Shown: piece after piece, positions 18,346 through 28,500 of the stretch | Layout: each line of letters starts with the position of its first letter | How positions within the stretch are numbered: position 1 is the first letter of the stretch | NCBI RefSeq assembly: GCF_040676675.1 | Contig: NZ_JBFAPK010000014.1 | Coordinates: 111,942-175,941, forward strand | Reading direction: 5' to 3' | From: JBFAPK01 sp040676675 | Lineage (GTDB): Bacteria > Actinomycetota > Actinomycetes > Mycobacteriales > Micromonosporaceae | DNA length: 64,000 nt | Position numbers and translations under genes: made by a program | The notes under the pieces: model-generated | Seen by the model: only the letters and a program-made list of their open reading frames with translations | What the model was told of the DNA's origin: nothing | Databases searched by the model: none

Positions 18346-20619
18346 TCACAGCGTGCCGGTCCAGCTCTCGACCTCGGCGTCGAGCGCGACGGGCGCGCCG
18401 GAGCCGACCAGGTGCACCCGCCAGGGGGCCGGCCCGCCGGCCACCCGGGTCGCGGTGACCGTCGCGCCGGCGCGGGTGACCACGAACCGGGCCGCCTCAC
18501 CGCCGCGCGGCGTCGGTACCCGCACCGTCACCTCGGCCCCGTCGGGCAGCTCGTGCACCGCCAGGGTCACCCCGTCGGCGTACGGGTAGTCGGGGCGGTC
18601 CTCGACCGCGCCGAGCGGCAGGACGGTCCCGGGGCGGACGAGCAGCGGCACCCGGTCGAAGCCGACCGTCTCGCGTACCCACCGGGGGCCCTCGATCCGC
18701 TCGCCGGTGATCAGGTCGGTCCAGACGCCCGCGGGCACGTAGTAGCTCGTGTCGCCCTCGGCCGAGAAGACCGGCGCCACCAGCAGGCTGTCGCCGAGCA
18801 GGTACTGCCGCTCCAGGTGGGTGACGGCCGGGTCGTCGGGGAACTCGGCGACCATCGGCCGCATCACCGGCATCCCCTCCCGCTGGGCGACGACCGCCTG
18901 CCCGAACAGGTACGGCATCAGCCGCGCCTTGAGCCGGGTGAAGGTACGCAGGACGTCCACGGCCTCCTCGTCGAACTCCCACGGCACCCGGTAGCTCTGG
19001 CTGCCGTGCAGTCGGCTGTGCGAGGAGAGCAGCCCGAACGGCACCCACCGCTTGAAGACCGCCGGGTGCGGCCGGCCCTCGAAGCCGCCGATGTCGTGGC
19101 TCCAGAAGCCGAAGCCGGACATGGCCAGGGACAGCCCGCCGCGCAGGCTCTCGGCCATCGACTCGAAGGTGGACTCCGAGTCGCCGCCCCAGTGCACCGG
19201 GAACCGCTGCCCGCCCACGGTCGCGGAGCGGGCGAAGAGCACCGCCTCGCCCTCGCCCCGGTGCTCGGTGAGCAGCTCGAAGACGACCTGGTTGTAGAGC
19301 TGCGTGTAGTAGTTGTGCATCCGCTCCGGGTCGGCGCCGTCGTGCCAGACCACCTCGGTCGGGATCCGCTCCCCGAAGTCGGTCTTGAAGGTGTCGACCC
19401 CCAGCTCCAGCAGCGCCCGCAGCTTCCCGGCGTACCAGCGCCGCGCCTGCGGGTTGGTGAAGTCCACCAGCGCCATCCCGGCCTGCCACAGGTCCCACTG
19501 CCAGACGTCGCCGTCGGCGGTGCGGACCAGGTAGCCGTGCCGCATCCCCTCCTCGAACAGGGCCGAGCGCTGCGCGATGTACGGGTTGATCCAGACGCAG
19601 ATGCGCAGCCCGCGCTCCTTGAGCTGCTTGAGCATGCCGGCCGGGTCGGGAAAGACCCGCTGGTCCCACTGGAAGTCCGACCAGTGGAACTCGCGCATCC
19701 AGAAGCAGTCGAAGTGGAAGACCGACAGCGGTATCTCCCGGTCGGCCATCCCGTCGACGAACTTGTTCACCGTCTCCTCGTCGTAGGAGGTGGTGAAGGA
19801 GGTGCTCAGCCAGAGGCCGAACGACCAGGCTGGCGGCAGGGCCGGGCGCCCGGTCAGCGCGGTGTACTTGCGCAGGATCTCGCGTGGCGTCGGGCCGTAG
19901 ACGACCAGGTACTCCATCGACTGCCCGGCGACGCTGAACGAGACCCGGGAGACGACCTCGGAGCCCACCTCGAACGAGACCTGCCCGGGGTGGTTGACGA
20001 AGACCCCGTACCCGCGGTTGGTCAGGTAGAACGGGACGTTCTTGTACGCCTGCTCGCTGCTGGTGCCGCCGTCGGCGTTCCAGACGTCGACCACCTGGCC
20101 GTTCTTGACCAGCGGGCCGAAGCGCTCGCCCAGCCCGTACACCGCCTCGCCGACCGCGAGGCCGAGCTGTTCGCGTACGTAGGAGCCGTCGTCGGTGTCC
20201 AGCGCCGCCATGCTCTTGCGGCCGCTGGCGGTGAGCACCCGGCCGTCGGCCACGAACTCCAGCCGCCAGTCGTCGCCCCGGTGGAACCGGGCCGAGAGCG
20301 CGCCCGAGGTGATGGTGGCGAAGTCGACGCCGTCGGTCACCCGCACCTCGGTCTCCGGGTCGGTGGCGAGGGAGAACTCGGGCAGGCGGGGCCGGGTACC
20401 GAGGAAGTGGCCGATCCGGACCGCGACGACGTCCGGCGCGGGCGCGGTGCAGCGGACGGTGAGCAGGGGCAGGTTGAGTGTGTCGCCCCGGTGGGTGATC
20501 TTCTTGGTCGGCGCGTACACGGTGAGCGCCCCGGGTTCCACGGTGACGTCGTGCACCTCCGCGGGGTACAGGGGCCGTACCCCGGGACGCATCCGCCAGT
20601 AACCGTCGCTGAATTTCAT
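18346..20619 (-). CDS. yicI: GH31 alpha-xylosidase (YicI-like)
   Basis: 757 residues. It releases alpha-xylose from the non-reducing end of xylo-oligosaccharides such as isoprimeverose. The nucleophile is Asp414 in FKTDFGERIPTE, the YicI-type sequence that separates alpha-xylosidases from alpha-glucosidases (YicI nucleophile is Asp416). GFGFWSHDIGGF carries the acid/base Asp. The N-terminal sandwich domain has GLGERFGPLVKNGQ. No signal peptide, so the enzyme acts on imported oligosaccharide. It is downstream of and in the same direction as the sugar ABC importer, forming a probable SBP-permease-permease-hydrolase operon. Confidence 0.93.
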   Translation of the reverse strand: MKFSDGYWRMRPGVRPLYPAEVHDVTVEPGALTVYAPTKKITHRGDTLNLPLLTVRCTAPAPDVVAVRIGHFLGTRPRLPEFSLATDPETEVRVTDGVDFATITSGALSARFHRGDDWRLEFVADGRVLTASGRKSMAALDTDDGSYVREQLGLAVGEAVYGLGERFGPLVKNGQVVDVWNADGGTSSEQAYKNVPFYLTNRGYGVFVNHPGQVSFEVGSEVVSRVSFSVAGQSMEYLVVYGPTPREILRKYTALTGRPALPPAWSFGLWLSTSFTTSYDEETVNKFVDGMADREIPLSVFHFDCFWMREFHWSDFQWDQRVFPDPAGMLKQLKERGLRICVWINPYIAQRSALFEEGMRHGYLVRTADGDVWQWDLWQAGMALVDFTNPQARRWYAGKLRALLELGVDTFKTDFGERIPTEVVWHDGADPERMHNYYTQLYNQVVFELLTEHRGEGEAVLFARSATVGGQRFPVHWGGDSESTFESMAESLRGGLSLAMSGFGFWSHDIGGFEGRPHPAVFKRWVPFGLLSSHSRLHGSQSYRVPWEFDEEAVDVLRTFTRLKARLMPYLFGQAVVAQREGMPVMRPMVAEFPDDPAVTHLERQYLLGDSLLVAPVFSAEGDTSYYVPAGVWTDLITGERIEGPRWVRETVGFDRVPLLVRPGTVLPLGAVEDRPDYPYADGVTLAVHELPDGAEVTVRVPTPRGGEAARFVVTRAGATVTATRVAGGPAPWRVHLVGSGAPVALDAEVESWTGTL

Positions 20620-20739
20620 CTCGGCCCTATCTCTGCTGAGCTGCTACCTGACAGCGGGGTCGACGTTGAACCCGGGGTACGTGTCCGCGCCGGCCGGTCC
20701 GCCACCGGGGGAGCGGGGCGGGACGGGCGCGCGGGGGTG

Positions 20740-21663
20740 CTACTTGAGCGCGCCGGCCAGCACGCCGCGGGTCAGCGTGCGCTGGAAGAACAGGAAGAAC
20801 AGCACGGCCGGCACGATGCCGAGCAGCGCGGAGGCGCTGGTCGTGGTGGCGTCCATCATCCGGTCGCCCTGCAGGACGCCGAGCGCGACGGGAACGGTCT
20901 GGTAGTCGCTGGAGATCAGGAAGACCAGCGGCAGGAAGAACTCGTTCCAGGTCCAGATGAAGAAGAACGTGAAGAGCACCGAGAGCGTCGGCCAGTTGGT
21001 CGGTACCACCACCCGCCAGAGCACCCGCCACCGGCCGGCTCCGTCGAGCGCCGCCGCCTCCAACAGTTGCCTGGGGAAGTCGCGGAAGACCGAGGAGAGC
21101 AGGTACGTGCCGAACGCCGACTGGATCGCGGTGAAGATGATGACGACCGCGAGCCGGGTGTTGTAGAGGCCCACCTGCTTGGACAGGTAGTAGAGCGGGT
21201 AGACCAGTGCCTCCTGCGGCAGCAGGTTGGCCAGCAGGAAGAACATCAGGAAGGCCAGCCGGCCGCGCAGCCGGCCGATCCCGATCGCGTACGCGTTGAG
21301 GACCGAGACCAGCAGCGCCAGCACCGCGACCGAGATGCTGATCAGGAAGCTGTTCCAGAGCTTCTCGCCGAAGTCCACCCGGAACCAGAAGTCGACGATC
21401 CCCTGCAGGTAGAGCCGGTGCGGCGGGGCGAGCGGGCCGTTGGCGGCGTACTCGGCCGGCGCCTTGACGGCGTTCAGCGCCACCACCAGGAACGGTGCCA
21501 CGACCAGCAGGGTCAGTACGGTCAGCGCGCCCAGTACGGCCATGCGGGTGACCCGGCCGGGCCGCCGGCGTCGCGCGGCCGGTGCGGGCGCGGCGGGTCG
21601 TCGCGACGGTGCGGCGGGGGAGGCCGGCAACTCGGTCGCGGTGGCGGGGTGCGGGCTGGTCAT
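20740..21663 (-). CDS. Sugar ABC transporter permease, MalG type
   Basis: 307 residues from ATG 21663. The Pro/Ala/Arg-rich cytoplasmic N-terminus of about 37 residues is followed by six membrane helices. The EAA loop is EAAALDGAGRWRVLWRVVVP. Start and preceding stop overlap as ATGA (21660-21663), so it is coupled to the MalF-type partner. No ATPase gene lies in the operon, as is usual in actinobacteria, where a shared MsiK-type ATPase serves many sugar importers. Confidence 0.93.
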   Translation of the reverse strand: MTSPHPATATELPASPAAPSRRPAAPAPAARRRRPGRVTRMAVLGALTVLTLLVVAPFLVVALNAVKAPAEYAANGPLAPPHRLYLQGIVDFWFRVDFGEKLWNSFLISISVAVLALLVSVLNAYAIGIGRLRGRLAFLMFFLLANLLPQEALVYPLYYLSKQVGLYNTRLAVVIIFTAIQSAFGTYLLSSVFRDFPRQLLEAAALDGAGRWRVLWRVVVPTNWPTLSVLFTFFFIWTWNEFFLPLVFLISSDYQTVPVALGVLQGDRMMDATTTSASALLGIVPAVLFFLFFQRTLTRGVLAGALK

Positions 21664-22589
21664 CGGGCGGTCCCCTCCCGGCGCTCGTCGCGGGTCTGCA
21701 GCCGCAGGAACGCGTAGGTCAGCACCACGATGATCGCGGTCAGTACCGTCGAGATCGCCGAGCCGTACCCGGGATCGGCCTTCTCGAAGAAGTTCTGGTA
21801 CGCGAAGTAGGAGGGGACCAGGGTGGCGTTGCCGGGCCCGCCCCGGGTCAGTACGAAGATCTGCCCGAAGACCTTCAGCGCGGCGATGGTGGTGGTCACC
21901 AGCACGACGTAGATCTCCGGCTTGATCAGGTGTACCGCGATCCGGGTGAAGCGCTGCCACCAGCCCGCGCCGTCGAGGTCGGCGGCCTCGTACAGCTCGG
22001 GGTCGATCCGCTGCAACCCGGACATGAACATGACCACCGGGTAGCCGAGCTGCACCCAGATCAGCACGCCCATCACGCTCCAGAGCGCGTACCGGGGGTC
22101 GCCGAGCCAGTTGCGGGCCAGCGCGTGCAGCCCGATCCGGTCCAGGATCGCGTTCAGCGCGCCGTAGCTCGGGTGCAGGATCCAGCCCCAGACGATGCCG
22201 GTCACCGCCACCGGCAGCACCTGCGGCAGGTAGAGCCCGGAGCGCAGCGCGCTGGCGGCGCGCGGGCCGATCCGCTTGCCGACGTAGTCGAAGAGCACCG
22301 CGGCGAGGAAGAGCCCGAGCAGGGTCGGCAGCACCGCCATCGCCGCGATGATGTTGAGGATGTTGCGGAACGAGGCCCAGAAGTTGGCGTCGTGCAGCAG
22401 CCGGTCGTAGTTCTCCAGCCCGATCCACTCGGGCGTCCCGATGCCCGGCCAGCGGGTGAAGCTGATGCCGACGTTCATCAGCAGCGGTACGACGATGACC
22501 GCCAGGAACAGCAGCACGCCGGGGAGCAGGAAGATCGCGTAGCCCTGGCCCGGTCGTGACCGCCGCCCGCGGGCGAGCGTGCTTGCCAT
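21660..22589 (-). CDS. Sugar ABC transporter permease, MalF type
   Basis: 309 residues from ATG 22589. Six membrane helices begin after a short basic N-terminus. The EAA loop reads EAADLDGAGWWQRFTRIAVH. It forms the heterodimeric channel with the MalG-type protein encoded immediately downstream. Upstream 55 bp lies the substrate-binding protein gene. The context with GH31 alpha-xylosidase suggests import of a xylose-decorated oligosaccharide; this substrate is inferred, not shown. Confidence 0.93.
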   Translation of the reverse strand: MASTLARGRRSRPGQGYAIFLLPGVLLFLAVIVVPLLMNVGISFTRWPGIGTPEWIGLENYDRLLHDANFWASFRNILNIIAAMAVLPTLLGLFLAAVLFDYVGKRIGPRAASALRSGLYLPQVLPVAVTGIVWGWILHPSYGALNAILDRIGLHALARNWLGDPRYALWSVMGVLIWVQLGYPVVMFMSGLQRIDPELYEAADLDGAGWWQRFTRIAVHLIKPEIYVVLVTTTIAALKVFGQIFVLTRGGPGNATLVPSYFAYQNFFEKADPGYGSAISTVLTAIIVVLTYAFLRLQTRDERREGTAR

Positions 22590-22644
22590 GGGGGATACCT
22601 CCGGTCGCGGTGGGCGCCAGGGCTCTCCGGCGCCCACCCGGGCG

Positions 22645-23946
22645 TCACTTGCCGATGCTGGCCAGGTTCTCCTGGTACGGCTTGGCGATCTCGTCGAGCA
22701 CCTGCTCCGGGCTCTTGGTCCCGTTGATCAGGTTCTGGACGCCGGCGACCAGCACGTCGTAGTAGCCGGGGGCCGCCCAGTCGGGATAGAAGGCGAGCCC
22801 GTCCGAGCCGTTGAGCCGGTTGAAGTTCTCGATCAGCTCCTTGGCCTTCGGGTTGGTGATCGCGGCCGGATCGGCGGCCAGCGGTACGCCGCCCGAGTTG
22901 CCGAGCAGGTTCTGGATCTCCGGCTTCAGCGTGACGTCGATGAAGTCGTACGCGAGCTGCTTGTTCTTCGCGTTGGTCGGCACCACCCAGAGGTTGCCGC
23001 CCGATCCGGGGTGGAGGGTGTTGCCGGGGAAGAGGAAGGTGCCCCACCGGAAGTTCTTGATCTCGTCGGCGAAGCGCCCGTACCACCAGCTGCCGGAGAT
23101 GAGGATCGGGTACTTGCCCTGCTCGAACGCCACCCCCATGTCCTCGGCCTTGATCCCGGCCGAGTTCTTGTCGAGGTAGCCCCTGCGCACCCAGTCGGCG
23201 AACCGGGTGGCGCCGAAGCTGAACTCCGGGCCGGTGAGGTCCACCCTGTGCTTGTAGAGCTGGAAGCCGTCCACGAAGGACCGGTCCGCCTTCGAGAGGG
23301 CCAGCTCGTAGAGGATCTGCTGGGCCGGGTACTCGGCGCCGCCCACCGACAGCGGCGTGACCTTGTTGCGCGCGAACGTGTCGAGCACCGACTCGAACTC
23401 GGCCAGGCTGGTCGGCACCTGGAGCTGGTACTTCGCGAACAGGTCCTGGTTGTAGTAGACCATCACGTACTCGCCGTAGTTAGGCACGCCGAACCACTTG
23501 TCGCCGCCCATGACGCCGTTGCGGTCGTACTTGGAGGTGGTGGCGACGCTGGGGGAGACGGCCTTGTCCCAGCCGCGCCTGGTCGCCTCGGCGGTCAGGT
23601 CCGTGAGCAGGCCCTGCTTGGAGAGGAGCCCGGCGGAGGCGTTGCCCTTGTTGTACTCCAGGATGTCCGGCGCCTGGTCGGAGTTGAGGATCATCCCGGC
23701 GTTCTGGCGGATCTGCTCGAAGCCCTTCTCCTCGTAGGTCACCTTGACGCCGGGATGGCTCGCCTCGAACTGTTTGATCGCCTCGGCCCAGGCGATGCCC
23801 ATGGCGCTGTTGGCGCCCTCGTAGTGCCAGAGCCGCAGGGTCTTGCCGTCACCGTCGCCGGCGTCGGCGCCGCAGCCCGTCAGGCCGAGGGTGGCCAGGG
23901 TGAGCAGCGCGGTCGCGAGCGCGCCGGTGGCTTTCCTTCGGTTCAT
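22645..23946 (-). CDS. Sugar ABC transporter substrate-binding lipoprotein
   Basis: 433 residues. The lipoprotein signal is MNRRKATGALATALLTLA with lipobox LTGC near residue 25. The mature protein is a family-1 extracellular solute-binding protein: VKVTYEEKGFEQIRQNAGM, EYNKGNASAGLLSKQGLL and the aromatic-rich ISGSWWYGRF. The AGGAGG ribosome site precedes ATG 23946. First gene of the importer/GH31 operon. It is preceded by a TTGACA/TAACTT promoter and a perfect LacI-type palindrome. Confidence 0.94.
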   Translation of the reverse strand: MNRRKATGALATALLTLATLGLTGCGADAGDGDGKTLRLWHYEGANSAMGIAWAEAIKQFEASHPGVKVTYEEKGFEQIRQNAGMILNSDQAPDILEYNKGNASAGLLSKQGLLTDLTAEATRRGWDKAVSPSVATTSKYDRNGVMGGDKWFGVPNYGEYVMVYYNQDLFAKYQLQVPTSLAEFESVLDTFARNKVTPLSVGGAEYPAQQILYELALSKADRSFVDGFQLYKHRVDLTGPEFSFGATRFADWVRRGYLDKNSAGIKAEDMGVAFEQGKYPILISGSWWYGRFADEIKNFRWGTFLFPGNTLHPGSGGNLWVVPTNAKNKQLAYDFIDVTLKPEIQNLLGNSGGVPLAADPAAITNPKAKELIENFNRLNGSDGLAFYPDWAAPGYYDVLVAGVQNLINGTKSPEQVLDEIAKPYQENLASIGK

Positions 23947-24001
23947 GTTCCGGCCTCCTGCTGGGGCGGGTCGCCGGGTACGCCACCGTGGCGCCGGCCA
24001 G

Positions 24002-24050
24002 TCGAAGCGCTTCGATCACGAAGTTACGAGCGGAGTCCGGACCGTGTCAA
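24002..24050 (-). promoter_or_regulatory. Promoter and LacI-type operator of the sugar importer operon
   Basis: On the minus strand, TTGACA (24045-24050) and TAACTT (24021-24026) with an 18-nt spacer form a strong promoter. The perfect 14-bp palindrome TCGAAGCGCTTCGA (24002-24015), with the central CG typical of LacI-family operators, covers the expected transcription start. The divergent LacI gene is the obvious repressor. Confidence 0.75.
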
Positions 24051-24237
24051 TGAGGTGCCGGCCGGCATTTCGAAAATGTTTCGGTAACTCCGGTACACCC
24101 GCCGCCGCTCGCCCCGGAATCTCGACGTCGGTCGAGGCGTTGGCGTGCCGGCGTCGAGTAAGTACGATCCGATGGCCGCCGGCTCGGGCGGGTATCGTGC
24201 CCGCCGCCGTCGTACGGCGGTGGGAGAGGGGGCGGCG

Positions 24238-25248
24238 GTGCCGTCTCGCGGCGCCCGGCCGAGCATCGGCCAGGTGGCGGAGCTGGCCGGGGTCAGCGCC
24301 ACGACGGTCTCGCACACCCTCAACGGCCGGCGGCCGGTCTCGGCGGCCACCCGCCAGCGCGTGCTCGCGGCGATCGAGGAGCTGGGCTACCGGCCGAACG
24401 TGCTGGCCCGGGGGCTGCGCGCCGGGCGCAGCCTGACCGTCGGACTGGTCATCCCGGACATCACCAACCCGTTCTACCCGCTGCTCGCCCGCGGCCTGCA
24501 GGACGTGCTCGGTCCCGCCGGCTACGACGAGATCATCACGAACACCAACGGGGACCGGGAGCTGGAGCGCGCCGCGCTCGACAAGATGATCTCCCGGCAG
24601 GTGGACGGCATCGCCTTCGCCGTCTTCCACACCCACGCCGAGGACCTGCGGCCGGTGATCGAGGCGGGTACGCCGGTCGTCCGCCTCGGCGGGCGTCAGG
24701 TGCAGCGCGGGGTGGACCTCGTCCACAGCGACGACGAGGGCGGCGCCGCGGAGGCGACCCGCTACCTGCTGCGTCGCGGCTACCGGCGGATCGGGTTCAT
24801 CTGCGGGCAGGCCGCCGAGGGGCCGGCGGCGGAGCGGGTGGCCGGCTACCGGGCCGCGCTGGTCGAGGCCGGCGCCCCGGCCGGGCCGGAGCTGGTCGCG
24901 TACACCCGGTTCAGCCGCGCGGGCGGCGCCGACGGCCTCGCCCAGCTGCTGGCGCTGCCGCGACCGCCGGACGCGGTGCTCTGCGCCAACGACATGATGG
25001 CGATCGGCGCGCTCGACGTGGCCCGCACGCGCGGCCTGCGGGTGCCCGAGGAGATCGCCGTCATGGGCTTCGACGACATCGAGGCGGCCAGCCTCGTGTC
25101 GCCCCAGCTGACCACGATGGCCAATCCGGCCCGGGAGATCGGCCAGGCGTGCGGGCGGCTCCTGCTGGACCGGCTCGGCGGTGCGGCCGGCAACCCGTCG
25201 GCCGAGGTCGTCGTCCCGGCCCGGCTGGTACGCCGGCAGTCGGCGTGA
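24238..25248 (+). CDS. LacI-family transcriptional repressor
   Basis: 336 residues from GTG 24238 behind GGGAGAGGGGG. The LacI headpiece reads SIGQVAELAGVSATTVSHTLNG, the hinge is RPNVLARGLRAG, and then comes a periplasmic-binding-like sensor (VGLVIPDITNPFYPLLARGL, GRQVQRGVDLVHSDDEGG, AVMGFDDIEAASLVSP). A longer reading to 24145 lacks domain sequence. It is divergent from the importer operon and directly upstream of the GH38 gene, so it may control both in response to an oligosaccharide. Confidence 0.92.
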   Translation: MPSRGARPSIGQVAELAGVSATTVSHTLNGRRPVSAATRQRVLAAIEELGYRPNVLARGLRAGRSLTVGLVIPDITNPFYPLLARGLQDVLGPAGYDEIITNTNGDRELERAALDKMISRQVDGIAFAVFHTHAEDLRPVIEAGTPVVRLGGRQVQRGVDLVHSDDEGGAAEATRYLLRRGYRRIGFICGQAAEGPAAERVAGYRAALVEAGAPAGPELVAYTRFSRAGGADGLAQLLALPRPPDAVLCANDMMAIGALDVARTRGLRVPEEIAVMGFDDIEAASLVSPQLTTMANPAREIGQACGRLLLDRLGGAAGNPSAEVVVPARLVRRQSA

Positions 25249-25503
25249 CGGCCGGGAGCTATCGACACGGGCCGGGTTCCCGGTAGATTGTGGATCAGTC
25301 TTAACGTTTTGCGAACCCCGGCGGGGCGTACCCGTACCGCCTCCGCTCCGCCCCTTCGACCGCCGCCCGCCACACTATGATCCCGATCATGATCCGGGGG
25401 GCGGTGCTGCCCTACCCGGCCGGACCGTGCCGGTCGACCCGTCGCGCCGCGGCGGTGACCGGTGGCGGTCCGGCCGGCGCGCCGTAAGGAGTAGTGGAAG
25501 CCC
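25249..25503 (+). promoter_or_regulatory. Upstream region of the GH38 gene
   Basis: 255 bp without a gene. The AT-richest point, TTAACGTTTT (25301-25310), is a degenerate LacI-like half-palindrome with central CG and may hold the promoter or operator. The spacing does not define clear -35 and -10 boxes. A GGAGT near 25488 precedes the start at 25504. Confidence 0.3.
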
Positions 25504-28500
25504 ATGCACGACGACCGGAGCCTCGTCGAACAGCGACTCGACCGTGTCCTGACCGAACGCCTCCGACCCGCGATCTACTCGCACCGCGTACCGCTGACCG
25601 TGCGGGCCTGGACCGCGCCGGGCGAGCCGGTCCCGTTCGCGCGCGCCCGTACCGCCGACTACGAGCCGGTGCGCTCCGGCGACCCGTGGGGGCCGCCCTG
25701 GAGCACCGTCTGGTTCCACCTCACCGGCGAGGTACCGGCCGACTGGGCCGGCCGGCGGGTGGAGGCCGTGGTCGACCTCGGCTTCGAGGCGGACCGGGCC
25801 GGCTTCCAGTGCGAGGGGCTGGCGTACACGCCGGACGGCGTACCGGTGAAGGGGCTCAACCCGCGCAACGCCTGGCTGCCGGTGGCGGCGTCGGCCCGCG
25901 GCGGTGAGCGGGTCGAATACCTCGTCGAGGCGGGGGCCAACCCGCTGATCGGTCAGCCCTCCGGACCGACCACGCTCGGCGAGCGGGAGACGGCCGGCAG
26001 CGAGCCGCTCTACCGGCTCGGCCGGCTCGACCTGGCCGTGCTGGAGACCGAGGTCTGGGAACTCGTCCAGGACCTGGAGGTACTCAACGGGCTGATGCGC
26101 GAACTCGGGCTGCGCGACCCGCGCCGCTTCGAGCTGGTACGCGCTTTGGAGCGCGCGCTCGACGCGATCGACCTGCACGACGTCGCCGGTACCGCCGCCG
26201 CGGCGCGCAAGCAGCTCACCGAGGTGCTGTCCCGGCCCGCGAACGCCAGCGCGCCGCGGATCACCGCGACCGGCCACGCCCACATCGACTCGGCCTGGCT
26301 CTGGCCGCTGCGCGAGACGATGCGCAAGGTGGCCCGGACCACCGCCAACGTCACGGCGCTGATGGCCGAGCACCCCGACTTCACGTTCGCCATGTCGCAG
26401 GCGCAGCAGCTCGCCTGGCTCAAGTCCCAGCAGCCGGCGCTCTTCGCGAAGGTCGCCGAGCGGGTCGCCACCGGCCAGTTCGTGCCGGTCGGCGGCATGT
26501 GGGTGGAGTCCGACACCAACCTGCCCGGCGGAGAGGCGCTCGCCCGCCAGTTCGTCCACGGCAAGCGCTTCTTCCTGGAGGAGTTCGGCCTCGAGACGCG
26601 GGAGGTCTGGCTGCCCGACTCGTTCGGCTACTCGGCCGCGTTGCCGCAGCTCGTCCGCCTCTCCGGGTCGCGCTGGTTTCTCACCCAGAAGATCTCCTGG
26701 AACCAGGTGAACCGCTTCCCGCACCACACGTTCGCCTGGGAGGGCATCGACGGCACCCGGGTCTTCACGCACTTCCCGCCGGTCGACACGTACAACAGCG
26801 ACCTCTCCGGCAAGGAGCTGGCGCACGCCGCGGGCAACTTCGCCGAGAAGGGGCACGCCACCCGCTTTCTCGTCCCGTTCGGCTGGGGCAACGGCGGGGG
26901 CGGGCCGACCCGGGAGATGATCGCCCGGGCGCACCGCACCGCCGACCTGGAGGGCTCGCCCCGGGTCGGCCTCGGCACCCCGCGGCAGTTCTTCGAGGCC
27001 GCCGAGGCCGAGTACCCGGAGCCGCCGGTCTGGGTCGGCGAGCTCTACCTGGAGCTGCACCGCGGCACCTACACCAGCCAGGCGCGCACCAAGCAGGGCA
27101 ACCGGCGCAGCGAACACCTGCTGCGCGAGGCCGAGCTCTGGTGCGCCACCGCCGCCGTCGCCGGGCTCGCCGACTACCCGTACGAGGCGCTGGACCGGCT
27201 CTGGAAGACGGTGCTGCTGCACCAGTTCCACGACATCCTGCCCGGCAGCTCGATCGCCTGGGTGCACCGGGAGGCCGAGGCGACGTACGCGGAGATCCGC
27301 GCCGAGCTGGAGGAGCTGATTGCCGGCGCGCTGCGGGCGCTGGCGGGCGAGGGGGACGCGACGGTCGTCTTCAACGCCGCCCCGCACGCCACCGCCGACG
27401 GTACGCCCGCGCTCGGCGCGGCCGTGGCGACCGCCCGGCCCGACCCGGTCCCGGTACGCCTGACCGGTACCGCCGACGGCGGCCACCTGCTCGACAACGG
27501 CCTGGTACGCCTCACCGTCGACGCGCGCGGCCTGGTCACGTCCCTGGTCGACCTCGCCGCCGACCGGGAGGTGATCCCGGCCGGGGCGGCCGGCAACCTG
27601 CTCCAGCTCCACGCCGACCTGCCCAACGCCTGGGACGCCTGGGACATCGACTCGTTCTACCGCAACCGGCACACCGACCTCACCGGCGTCGAGCGGCTCA
27701 CCGCCGAGGTCGACGCGGCCGGCGTGGCCACCGTCTCGGTGGTCCGCCACTTCGGCGCCTCCCGGGTGACCCAGCGGACCAGCCTGCGGCCCGGTACCGG
27801 GCTGGTCGAGTTCGACACCGAGGTGGACTGGCACGAGGTCGAGGCGATCCTCAAGGTGGCGCTCCCGGCCGACGTGCACACCGACCGCTGCGCCTGCGAG
27901 ATCCAGTTCGGTCACGTGTACCGCCCGACGCACGGCAACACCAGCTGGGACGCGGCGAAGTTCGAGATCCCCGCGCACCGCTTCGTGCACGTCGCCGAGC
28001 CCGGGTACGGCGTCGCCGTGGTCAACGACTCCACCTACGGACACGACGTGACCCGGGCCACCGGCGTCGACGGGGTCGCCACCAGCACGGTCGTCCGGCT
28101 GTCGCTGCTGCGCGCCCCCCGCTACCCCGACCCGCGTACCGACCAGGGCCTGCACCGGTTCCGCTACGCGCTGGTCGCCGGCGCGGCGATCGGCGACGCG
28201 GTGCGCGAGGGGTACCAGCTCAACCTGCCGCCCCGGCGGGTGCCCGGCGGCACCGGGGTCGCCCCGCTGGTCACGGTCGACAACCCGGCCGTGGTGGTCG
28301 AGGCGGTCAAGCTCGCCGACGACCGCTCCGGCGACCTGGTGGTCCGCCTCTACGAGTCGCTCGGCGGGCGGGCCGCCGCCCGGTTGCGCACCCGTTTCCC
28401 GGCGACCGGGGCGTACCACGCCGACCTGCTGGAACGCCCGCTCGCCGACGCGGAGCCGGTCACGCTCGACGGCGCGGACGACGGTGGGAGCGTCGCGCTG

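Noticed and set aside
18412..21717. An 1101-codon open frame on the plus strand opposite GH31 and the permease
   Set aside because: No recognisable domain and composition of a shadow frame; both opposite genes are intact and family-typical.
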